A DNA stretch of 5,479 nt from a bacterium. GTDB taxonomy: Bacteria; Auribacterota; JABMQX01. The translations under genes were made by a program, and so were the position numbers. Where the stretch lies: the NCBI GenBank assembly GCA_013203085.1, contig JABMQX010000457.1:1-5479 (forward strand). The letters run 5' to 3'. The notes beneath the pieces were generated by a model, which was not told the DNA's origin, searched no databases, and saw nothing but the letters and a program-made list of their open reading frames with translations. Of the stretch, positions 1 through 5,238 are shown piece by piece. Positions within the stretch are counted from its first letter, which is position 1. Each line of letters opens with the position of its first letter.

Positions 1-1542
1 AAGCACCCGAAGATGGAGTCGGCGAAGAAGGAGCTCGCAAGCATCCAGAAAGACATTGATGGCAAGATCCAAAAGGTTGTTGACGAAGTCCACAACTCCT
101 ACTTGAAGGCGAAAAGCGAAGAGGAGCGCCTCGTTGAAGCGGTCGAGACTAAAAAAGGGGAAGTGGTGGATTTCAACAGCAGGGTCAGTGAATATGGAAG
201 CATCGAGAGAGAAGTTGAGGCCAATAGAGCAATCTACCAGGAAATCCTGAGGCGGAGCCGCGAGAGCGGCATTTCGGAGAGAACTGAGGAAAGCAATGTT
301 CGCATTGTGGATAATGCGGAGGTGCCGGAGGCGCCCTTCAGCCCCAGGACGAAGTTCAATATCGCTCTTGCAATTATCGCGGGGCTTTTCGTGGGATGCG
401 GCGGGGCTTACTTCGCCGAGCACGTCAACCAAACTGTGGTCGACCCGGAATCCGTCGAAAGAATCTTCAATAGGCCCTTCCTTGGAACGGTGCCTGAAGT
501 CGCCGGAACCGGAGCTTCCGGCGGATTCGCAAAGAGTGACAAAGGCAAGAAAAAGGCGAAGGAAAGGGCCAAGGAAAGAGCTGAGAAAGAAGCGGAGATC
601 ATTAAAGGTTTCCTGGAATCAACCCTCTCCGAGGAAAGAAGAAAGAGGCTGCATGCATCAGCAAAAAAGAAAAGAGAGTACTATGACACAAAGAACAAGG
701 ACTATAAGACTATTCTCGCCGGGAGAGTTGCGGCTCTTCGGCCAAAATCAGGCGAAGCGGAAGCGTACAAACATATTCTGGCGGGCATTCAGTATTCCAC
801 CGTATCAAACAGCCTTAAGAGAATCTTGGTGACGAGCGCCGGGCAGGGGGAGGGCAAAACAACTACCCTCACTAACTTGGGAATATCCGCTGCTCAGAAC
901 GGCAAGAAAGTTCTTCTCGTGGATTGCGACCTGCGAAGGCCCAATGTTCATAAGGTTTTTGGCATGAACAGAAAAGAAAAAGGGCTGACCGATTACCTCA
1001 TCGGCGAAGCTTCTCTCGATGAGATTGTGAAAAAGAAGGAAATCAAGAAGCCGGAGAGCCACTCGAAGAAAGATAACGAGACGAAAGACGAGGAGAAAAC
1101 AGATGTGTTTGTCGTACCTCGCGGTACGTCAACTCCCAATCCCATCCGCCTGATTTCTTCTGATAGGATGAAAAAGTTCGTGGAAGAGGTCAAGGACCAG
1201 TATGACCTCATACTTTTCGATTCGCCTCCATGCACCCTTGTAGCGGACCCGCTGGTTCTGGCAAAGATTGTGGATGGCGTGATCAACGTAACACGAAGCA
1301 ACAGGTCTAGCACGAAGATGGTTAAGAGAGGCATGGAGCTCCTGGCCAGCGTGAAGGCTAACATCCTCGGCATCGTCCTGAATCAAATGAAAGAGCGAGA
1401 TCGCCAATATTATTACTACGGTCGCTACGGCTACGGCGGTTACCGTTATCGTTACCTCTACCGTTATCGCTACAGATACAGCTACTACAGCGAGGATAGT
1501 GAGGAAGAAGGCGAGGAAGGCGAGGAGTTTGAGGAAGTTTAG
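1..1542 (+). CDS. Wzc/EpsB-type polysaccharide co-polymerase fused to BY-kinase (5' partial)
   Basis: Inner-membrane regulator of polysaccharide chain length and export, joined to a cytoplasmic bacterial tyrosine kinase. The frame is open from base 1 (K-H-P-K before the Met at nt 13). That HP resembles the conserved pre-coiled-coil segment of the family, so the true start, first membrane helix and most of the Wzz domain lie upstream. Numbering from the nt-13 Met: coiled coil about 1-90; proline motif PEAPFSP 105-111; second membrane helix about 117-137; charged Lys/Glu/Arg linker about 172-233; Walker A GQGEGKT 277-283; Walker A' VLLVDCD 300-306; charged insert about 340-364; Walker B LILFDSPP 399-406; tyrosine cluster 466-492 with 15 Tyr; acidic tail 493-509. 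In this family the tyrosine cluster is trans-autophosphorylated and cycles with a phosphatase. The usual EX2RX2R motif is degenerate (E250-A-Y-K-H-I-L). No terminator follows closely. The domain assignment is secure; the exact ortholog (Wzc, EpsB or ExoP type) is not. Confidence 0.95.
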   Translation, partial: KHPKMESAKKELASIQKDIDGKIQKVVDEVHNSYLKAKSEEERLVEAVETKKGEVVDFNSRVSEYGSIEREVEANRAIYQEILRRSRESGISERTEESNVRIVDNAEVPEAPFSPRTKFNIALAIIAGLFVGCGGAYFAEHVNQTVVDPESVERIFNRPFLGTVPEVAGTGASGGFAKSDKGKKKAKERAKERAEKEAEIIKGFLESTLSEERRKRLHASAKKKREYYDTKNKDYKTILAGRVAALRPKSGEAEAYKHILAGIQYSTVSNSLKRILVTSAGQGEGKTTTLTNLGISAAQNGKKVLLVDCDLRRPNVHKVFGMNRKEKGLTDYLIGEASLDEIVKKKEIKKPESHSKKDNETKDEEKTDVFVVPRGTSTPNPIRLISSDRMKKFVEEVKDQYDLILFDSPPCTLVADPLVLAKIVDGVINVTRSNRSSTKMVKRGMELLASVKANILGIVLNQMKERDRQYYYYGRYGYGGYRYRYLYRYRYRYSYYSEDSEEEGEEGEEFEEV

Positions 1543-1605
1543 CCAGGGCGAGCCGGAAAACGTACGCATTGTCTCTCAGATTGAATGCCCTGAGCGGCAT
1601 CTCAC

Positions 1606-1634
1606 ACAAAGGTGAACAAAGGTTAGCGCCTTTT
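1606..1634 (+). repeat. Tandem ACAAAGGT pair and weak hairpin
   Basis: ACAAAGGT occurs at 1606-1613 and again at 1616-1623, one helical turn (10 nt) apart. The second copy supplies the left arm of a 5-bp hairpin, AAAGG (1618-1622) with CCTTT (1629-1633), followed by one more T. It lies about 75 bases after the kinase stop. It could be a weak terminator or a protein-binding direct repeat. The stem is short and AT-rich, so termination is uncertain. Confidence 0.25.
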
Positions 1635-1779
1635 CATGCTGCACGCTCGAATTGTCTTCGCTGGACCTGCGGCGAGCTAAAAAGGTCATTATCTCCCCTT
1701 GCTGAAGCGAAATCCGCCGGAGTCGCCGGGCCAGGTGAGATGGATGAAAAGGCTCCCCTGTCGGCTCGGAAGGTATGTT

Positions 1780-1797
1780 CGCAGGCTACCTCCTGCG
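1780..1797. promoter_or_regulatory. 6-bp perfect dyad, function unknown
   Basis: CGCAGG (1780-1785) and CCTGCG (1792-1797) are exact inverse complements around a 6-nt centre. Downstream bases are only modestly T-rich (ccttgtttc), so a terminator is possible but weak. It could equally be a protein-binding site or chance. Confidence 0.25.
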
Positions 1798-1995
1798 CCT
1801 TGTTTCTCGGGTGATTCAGCGTTCCCCTCGACTTTCTGAGCGAGCATCATCATCGGCCAAACTTATGGAATTGAGCCAACCGAATCTTGGTGCAAGCTGA
1901 CTTTTCGGCAAGAGAAGGTTGCGCGAGTTCCCTTCGCACGACGTTCTTTGCCGGGTGAGGGTTGCCTTCGGGGAGATAGGTACCTTGTGCAGAAC

Positions 1996-2014
1996 GCGTT
2001 TCATTGAGAAACGC
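1996..2014. promoter_or_regulatory. Putative operator: perfect 7-bp inverted repeat
   Basis: GCGTTTC (1996-2002) and GAAACGC (2008-2014) are exact inverse complements separated by ATTGA. The 19-nt dyad fills the -35 hexamer position and most of the spacer ahead of the TATAAT at 2019-2024, ending four bases before it. Such placement is typical of a repressor operator that blocks RNA polymerase, or of an activator site replacing a poor -35. No poly-T follows, so it is unlikely to be a terminator. The cognate regulator is not in the window. Confidence 0.5.
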
Positions 2015-2018
2015 CGGG

Positions 2019-2024
2019 TATAAT
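2019..2024 (+). promoter_or_regulatory. Sigma-70-type -10 box for the fusion gene
   Basis: A perfect TATAAT lies 27 bases upstream of the ATG at 2052, giving a predicted transcript start near 2031 and a leader of about 20 bases. With a 17-bp spacer the -35 hexamer would be GCGTTT (1996-2001), a poor match to TTGACA and part of the dyad. There is no TG extended -10. A weak -35 under a dyad suggests a regulated promoter. Confidence 0.5.
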
Positions 2025-2040
2025 ATCAGCTTTTCCGGAA

Positions 2041-2046
2041 AGTAGG
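2041..2046 (+). promoter_or_regulatory. Ribosome binding site that favours the ATG at 2052
   Basis: AGTAGG lies five bases before the ATG at 2052, a normal spacing. The alternative GTG at 2046 overlaps this site and would depend on a less well-placed GGAAAG. The start at 2052 also gives the compact MKRSIAVIG opening expected ahead of a Rossmann first strand. Confidence 0.5.
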
Positions 2047-2051
2047 TGAAA

Positions 2052-3632
2052 ATGAAGCGTTCGATTGCTGTTATAGGCATGGGTTATTGGGGGAAGAACC
2101 TCGTTCGGGTTTTCGACGAATTGGGTGCGCTGCGGGCGGTTTCGGACGTGAATCCGGCTCGAGAGGCGGTTGTTTCGCAGAAGTACCCGGAGGTTCGGTT
2201 CTGCAGCCTGTTGGAGGACGTTCTCTCCGACGAGGAGATTGACGGAATTGTCATCGCCACGCCAGCGTCAACGCACGCAGAGTTGGCGCGTCGAGGTCTC
2301 GAAGCCGGAAAGAACGTCTTTGTGGAGAAGCCGCTGGCGCTTTCCGTTGAGGAGGGAGAGGAACTGGTCTCGCTGGCGGACCAAAGCGAGAAGGTGCTGA
2401 TGGTGGGCCACCTTTTGCAGTATCACCCCGCTGTCCTGAAACTGAAAGAGCTGATCTGTCAGGGAGAGCTCGGGCGTATCCAATATGTTTACTCCAATCG
2501 CCTGAATATGGGCAAAATCCGCACGGAGGAGAATATTCTCTGGAGCTTCGCTCCTCATGACATTTCGGTGATAGTCGAGCTACTCGAAGAAGAGCCGAAA
2601 GAGGTGCGATCGCATGGCGGGTCATACCTGAGCAGCGATGTGGCGGACGTTACGGTCAGCGATTTCGTCTTCCCCAGCGGTGTCCGCGGACACATCTTCG
2701 TTAGCTGGCTGCACCCGTTCAAGGAGCAGCGCCTCGTCGTGGTGGGATCGAAGAAAATGGCCGTCTTCGAAGATACCGCCGAGAATAAGCTGACCCTCTA
2801 CCCGCACAAGGTCGAGTGGATCAACCGTTCCCCGACGGCGGTCAAGGGCGAAGGAAAGGTTGTGCCGATTGAGATGCGAGAGCCTTTGAAGGTGGAATGT
2901 GAGCACTTCCTGGGGCGCATCGAAAGCCATCAGCCGCCGAGAACCGATGGCAGAGAGGGGCTGAAGGTGCTGCGGATACTCGACGCGTGCCAGAAGTCTT
3001 TGGAAACGGGCGGGGCAACCATTGACCTGTCTGTACAGAGAAAAGCTGTCGAAGCAGAGCCGCTTTATTTGGTGCACGAGTCCTCCTACGTGGACGAGGG
3101 GTGCGAGATCGGCGAAGGTACGAAAATATGGCATTTCAGCCACATCATGTCCGGCGCAAGAATAGGGAAGAATTGTTCCATCGGCCAGAACGTCAACATC
3201 GGGGGACGAGCCGTCGTCGGTAACCACGTCAAGGTACAAAACAATGTTTCGATTTACGACGAGGTGACGCTGGAGGATGAGGTTTTCTGCGGGCCTTCGA
3301 TGGTTTTCACCAATGTGATCAATCCCCGCAGCGAGATTGTCAGGAAAGACGAGTACAAACCCACGTTGGTGAAACGAGGTGCTACCCTTGGCGCGAACTG
3401 CACTATCCTCTGCGGCAACACCATCGGCAAGTACGCGTTTGTCGGAGCAGGCGCCGTGGTGACGAAGGATGTCCCCGACTATGTTCTTGTGATTGGAGTG
3501 CCGGCTCAGACCGTCGGCTGGATGTGCCGATGCGGGGCAGCCAGGCTCGAGTTCCTTTCCGAAGGACAAGCCTCCTGCAAGCTCTGCAACCGAAGCTATA
3601 CGAAGCAGGGCGACTCCGTAACGGAGGAGTGA
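2052..3632 (+). CDS. Fused WlbA/WbpB-like 3-dehydrogenase and WlbB/WbpD-like N-acetyltransferase
   Basis: A 526-residue cytosolic fusion. Residues 1 to about 330 form a Gfo/Idh/MocA NAD(P)-dependent oxidoreductase: Rossmann GMGYWG 9-14, EKP 92-94 with the family's catalytic Lys 93, GHLLQYHP 119-126, and H169-D170 in the active-site region. Residues about 338-490 form a left-handed beta-helix of hexapeptide repeats typical of the WlbB/WbpD acetyltransferases (IWHFSHIMSGARIG 359-372, then NVKVQNN-, GPSMVFTN- and GAGAVVTKDVP-like blocks). A knuckle CRC 492-494 with CKLC 509-512 ends the protein. WlbA-type enzymes oxidise C3 of UDP-GlcNAc uronate and WlbB-type enzymes acetylate the 3-amine, leading to UDP-2,3-diacetamido-2,3-dideoxyglucuronate. 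The aminotransferase for the step between (WlbC/WbpE type) is not in the window. Substrate is inferred from family resemblance; related 3-amino sugars are possible. Each half is near normal length for a free-standing enzyme. A GTG at 2046 is an alternative start. Confidence 0.92.
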   Translation: MKRSIAVIGMGYWGKNLVRVFDELGALRAVSDVNPAREAVVSQKYPEVRFCSLLEDVLSDEEIDGIVIATPASTHAELARRGLEAGKNVFVEKPLALSVEEGEELVSLADQSEKVLMVGHLLQYHPAVLKLKELICQGELGRIQYVYSNRLNMGKIRTEENILWSFAPHDISVIVELLEEEPKEVRSHGGSYLSSDVADVTVSDFVFPSGVRGHIFVSWLHPFKEQRLVVVGSKKMAVFEDTAENKLTLYPHKVEWINRSPTAVKGEGKVVPIEMREPLKVECEHFLGRIESHQPPRTDGREGLKVLRILDACQKSLETGGATIDLSVQRKAVEAEPLYLVHESSYVDEGCEIGEGTKIWHFSHIMSGARIGKNCSIGQNVNIGGRAVVGNHVKVQNNVSIYDEVTLEDEVFCGPSMVFTNVINPRSEIVRKDEYKPTLVKRGATLGANCTILCGNTIGKYAFVGAGAVVTKDVPDYVLVIGVPAQTVGWMCRCGAARLEFLSEGQASCKLCNRSYTKQGDSVTEE

Positions 3633-3635
3633 AGG

Positions 3636-3650
3636 GAGGTTTCCCACCTC
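3636..3650 (+). terminator. Weak hairpin just after the fusion gene
   Basis: GAGGT (3636-3640) and ACCTC (3646-3650) form a perfect 5-bp stem around TTCCC, three bases after the stop codon. No T-run follows, so it is not a canonical intrinsic terminator; it may protect the 3' end or be chance. Confidence 0.25.
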
Positions 3651-3751
3651 AAGCCGCCGAATCGCCTGTATGAGAACACGTATATGGGAACTAACACCTG
3701 ATACCATCACATTCTCTAAGGCTTTTCCCCACCACCTATGACTGACCGGTA

Positions 3752-3892
3752 TTACTTCCAGACGTCCTTATCGGGACCGAATCCCTCCTTTTGAAGTTCG
3801 GGTGCCAGCCCGTGCTTGTTGCAGCCCCTTGCCACAACGACGCAGTTGTAGCCCTCGAAAGACTCCGTCTCACCTACCCCTTGCCAGATCCT
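3752..3892 (-). pseudogene. Possible decayed minus-strand coding remnant
   Basis: Read on the minus strand, this stretch ends in TAA (3752-3754) and encodes a balanced peptide ending ...GLAPELQKEGFGPDKDVWK. Its use of GC-ending codons resembles a real C-terminus more than the surrounding frames do. Upstream on that strand the same frame turns into basic, low-quality sequence just past a run of nine C's (3893-3901), where a frameshift could have occurred. I do not recognise the family. It could be the tail of a degraded gene, the end of an intact gene hidden by a sequencing indel, or chance. Confidence 0.25.
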
Positions 3893-3901
3893 CCCCCCCC
3901 C
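3893..3901. repeat. C9 homopolymer run
   Basis: Nine consecutive C's lie in intergenic DNA, at the point where the possible minus-strand coding signal ends. Such tracts are prone to slippage in replication and to sequencing or assembly error. Confidence 0.7.
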
Positions 3902-4064
3902 GGCTCCCAAGGTGCGCGCTTCGTGAGCGCATTTCTCCTCCGAGCCCCCGTAAAACCGTCGTTTATGGCTCCGGAAGCGACGATTGTGTCGGATTCTCTT
4001 GTTCTTCTTCAGGCAAGGGGTTACATGAAACATCAGCGCTGACTTTCGGAAACACCTTCTTCTA

Positions 4065-4086
4065 TGGCCTAACAGCTTGGCCTAAC
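4065..4086. repeat. TGGCCTAAC direct repeat, 13-nt period
   Basis: TGGCCTAAC occurs exactly at 4065-4073 and 4078-4086. It lies about 125-150 bases before the sigma-54 promoter. Spaced direct repeats can bind a regulator, but no known site is recognised. Confidence 0.35.
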
Positions 4087-4093
4087 GAGTCTT

Positions 4094-4107
4094 ATGTGGC
4101 GACACAT
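4094..4107. promoter_or_regulatory. Dyad ATGTG-N4-CACAT, candidate regulator site
   Basis: Perfect 5-bp inverted repeat with centre GCGA, located about 136 bases before the predicted sigma-54 transcript start. The distance suits an upstream activator sequence for an enhancer-binding protein. A 5-bp arm alone could be chance; the clustering with other dyads is the main argument. Confidence 0.3.
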
Positions 4108-4117
4108 GCGACGAGAG

Positions 4118-4151
4118 TTGCCAAAATCCGACGGCGCGGCGAATCTGGCAA
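4118..4151. promoter_or_regulatory. Inverted repeat TTGCCA...TGGCAA, candidate enhancer site
   Basis: TTGCCA (4118-4123) pairs exactly with TGGCAA (4146-4151), and three of the next five symmetric positions also match (9 of 11 outer positions). The centre, near 4134.5, is about 102 bases before the predicted sigma-54 start. Enhancer-binding proteins with Fis-type helix-turn-helix domains commonly bind dyads at this distance. In exosortase systems that role is assigned to PrsR. Site identity is inference. Confidence 0.4.
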
Positions 4152-4187
4152 AAGGAAAACATCTTGGATAACCTCTTGCAGTCACGT

Positions 4188-4210
4188 GGATTGCGGTATC
4201 GGCTCAATCC
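4188..4210. promoter_or_regulatory. Dyad GGATTG-N11-CAATCC abutting the sigma-54 promoter
   Basis: Two exact 6-nt arms flank an 11-nt centre and end directly at the -24 element. A palindromic CACGTG (4183-4188) overlaps its left edge. Something bound here would sit against or block sigma-54 RNA polymerase, so a negative or modulating role is conceivable. Confidence 0.3.
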
Positions 4211-4226
4211 CGGCACGCCTTTTGCT
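4211..4226 (+). promoter_or_regulatory. Sigma-54 (RpoN) -24/-12 promoter of the PEP-CTERM gene
   Basis: CGGCACGCCTTTTGCT matches the consensus TGGCACG-N4-TTGCW at every specified position but the first. The invariant GG (4212-4213) and GC (4224-4225) are exactly 10 bases apart. The predicted transcript start is near 4237, leaving a leader of about 72 bases before the ATG. It is the only good match I found in the intergenic DNA of the window. Sigma-54 promoters need an ATP-dependent enhancer-binding protein; in exosortase systems PrsR is such a protein. Confidence 0.72.
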
Positions 4227-4308
4227 CACTCATGCCACTCCGAGACTCTTTAAGAGGGAAAGAAATATTAACCCGCTCAGGCGTGTAACGTTGGAAAGGG
4301 GAGTACCG

Positions 4309-5172
4309 ATGAAGAAGTTTATCAGGAAAACTTGGGCGAAAGTTGGGCTTGTTGCCTTAGTGTTTGCCGGCAGCAGCCTGATTTTGGCTTCTGCCGAGGT
4401 TATTTCAGGGTCGATTGACTCAGGCAGTGGCGTATGGGGCCATGATTACCTGTTAGGAAGTGAGGTTTTCGATCTCGGTCCTGCCAGTTCCGGCTCTTCC
4501 ATCAGTGGAAATGTTAGCAACTTGTCGTTCGGAACGATGGACAACTCAACGTATGGGAGTTGGCTTCAGATTGGCTTTGTTGCCAAGAACCGCGCCGATG
4601 ACGCCGTCAGCTCTAATGCCTCCGCGTGGCTGTTTAACCAGTCCGCTTTTCTTACCGCGTACGAGGACGCTTCGGGCAATCTGCTCGTAATGCCCGGTGA
4701 CACTAACATGGCTTACGGCACTCCCTCTCCCGGGGGACCCGGCGGCTATGGAGATTACTTTGATCTCGGGACCGGTGTTAGCTCTTTCCAATTCACGTTA
4801 GACGTTATCCCAGATGGCTCGGGCCCCGGCGGCGATGTTGTGCTGTCGGTAACCGGCCAACCAGGCACCAAGAGCTGGAAGTACGGGTACGACAACTGGG
4901 AATGGCTCTTTTGGAATTTGGGCTTCATTCCACCCATTTCTGAGAGGGAGTTCGACGGGTCTTTTCAGGATGCGTATGCCGTCGCCCAAGGTTACCATTT
5001 GCCACAATATGATGCTGGCGGCAACGTCGTCGGAGGTCGCGGAGGTCATGTCAGGGCGGACATCTCCATGACTGCTGATCCAATCCCCGAGGCAAGCACT
5101 CTGATATTGTTCGGAACCGGTTTCTCTGGACTTCTATTCCTCGCGAGAAAGAAACGCCTGATAAAATTCTGA
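4309..5172 (+). CDS. Exported PEP-CTERM sorting-domain protein
   Basis: A 287-residue secreted protein. The ATG at 4309 follows GGAAAGGGGAG (4293-4303) at good spacing and begins a clear signal peptide: basic MKKFIRK, hydrophobic core about 12-26, likely cleavage after A-S-A (27-29). The end is a tripartite exosortase signal: P-E-A at 260-262, a hydrophobic helix about 265-279, and basic RKKRLIK 280-286. The family motif is usually P-E-P, so the Ala is a variant. The mature region is not recognised: it is rich in Gly, Ser, Asp and aromatic residues, has no cysteine anywhere, and has a Pro/Gly stretch near 143-151. Five N-x-S/T sequons (N68, N71, N79, N103, N110) cluster in one stretch. Exosortase-processed proteins are thought to be cleaved at the inner membrane and placed at the surface or in the exopolysaccharide matrix. 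No exosortase gene is in view. It appears monocistronic, between a sigma-54 promoter and a strong terminator. Confidence 0.9.
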   Translation: MKKFIRKTWAKVGLVALVFAGSSLILASAEVISGSIDSGSGVWGHDYLLGSEVFDLGPASSGSSISGNVSNLSFGTMDNSTYGSWLQIGFVAKNRADDAVSSNASAWLFNQSAFLTAYEDASGNLLVMPGDTNMAYGTPSPGGPGGYGDYFDLGTGVSSFQFTLDVIPDGSGPGGDVVLSVTGQPGTKSWKYGYDNWEWLFWNLGFIPPISEREFDGSFQDAYAVAQGYHLPQYDAGGNVVGGRGGHVRADISMTADPIPEASTLILFGTGFSGLLFLARKKRLIKF

Positions 5173-5193
5173 CCTCGGGCGCGTCAGACTGAT

Positions 5194-5238
5194 AAAGGGG
5201 GAGTCCCAGCCAACAAAGGTGGGGGGTCCCTCTTTTTT
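5194..5238 (+). terminator. Strong intrinsic terminator of the PEP-CTERM gene
   Basis: The hairpin arms are 5194-5211 and 5218-5235 around the 6-nt loop AACAAA (5212-5217). Pairing is nearly continuous: AAAGGGGGA with TCCCTCTTT, a G/G mismatch, TCCC with GGGG, an A/G mismatch, then GCC with GGT. The 3' arm runs into six T's (5233-5238). It starts about 20 bases after the stop codon. The upstream A's can also pair with the T-tract, so some activity on the minus strand is possible. Confidence 0.8.

Larger units (their letters stand above)
1543..2051. other. Intergenic region without a convincing gene
   Basis: About 500 bases lie between the kinase stop and the next start. Frames open here are short, have no good ribosome binding site, and give arginine/serine/cysteine-rich peptides of no recognisable family. 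What can be seen: a small hairpin ATGCC/GGCAT at 1586-1600; a tandem ACAAAGGT pair at 1606-1623 running into a weak AAAGG/CCTTT hairpin at 1618-1633; a 6-bp dyad at 1780-1797; an 8-bp palindrome AGGTACCT at 1978-1985; and the promoter/operator region from 1996. I compared it by eye with cobalamin, TPP and c-di-GMP riboswitch cores and saw no match. A small RNA or a long leader cannot be excluded. Confidence 0.6.
3633..4308. other. Long intergenic region upstream of the PEP-CTERM gene
   Basis: About 675 bases. A + frame is open from 3802 into the PEP-CTERM gene, but its translation is arginine/serine/cysteine-rich and lacks domain character, while an internal ATG at 4309 has a proper ribosome binding site and signal peptide. 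The proximal part (3752 to about 3900) holds a possible minus-strand coding remnant, a C9 run, and a GCGCT/AGCGC hairpin at 3916-3930. The distal part (4065-4226) is rich in dyads and contains the sigma-54 promoter. Nothing convincing was seen in 3930-4060. Confidence 0.6.

Noticed and set aside
1675..1800. Riboswitch-like segment (CCGCCGGAG..., GGCCAGGTGAGATGG)
   Set aside because: A slight resemblance to cobalamin riboswitch pieces, but the conserved boxes and their order are missing.
1569..1814. 81-codon open frame in the first intergenic region
   Set aside because: It would need a TTG start, has no ribosome binding site, and its composition is not protein-like.
2622..3710. 362-codon open frame on the minus strand
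   Set aside because: It lies opposite the fusion enzyme, whose motifs are clear throughout; the minus translation has no recognisable family and looks like an antisense shadow.
3770..3800. T-arm-like GGGACCGAATCCC suggesting a tRNA
   Set aside because: The loop is wrong in length and sequence, and no acceptor stem or anticodon arm can be built around it.
4246..4256. CTCTT-T-AAGAG palindrome in the PEP-CTERM leader
   Set aside because: A one-base loop cannot form a stable hairpin, and a short AT-rich palindrome is expected by chance.
3802..4308. In-frame N-terminal extension of the PEP-CTERM gene (169 extra codons)
   Set aside because: The translation is Arg/Ser/Cys-rich without domain character. 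A good ribosome binding site, signal peptide and sigma-54 promoter all point to the start at 4309.
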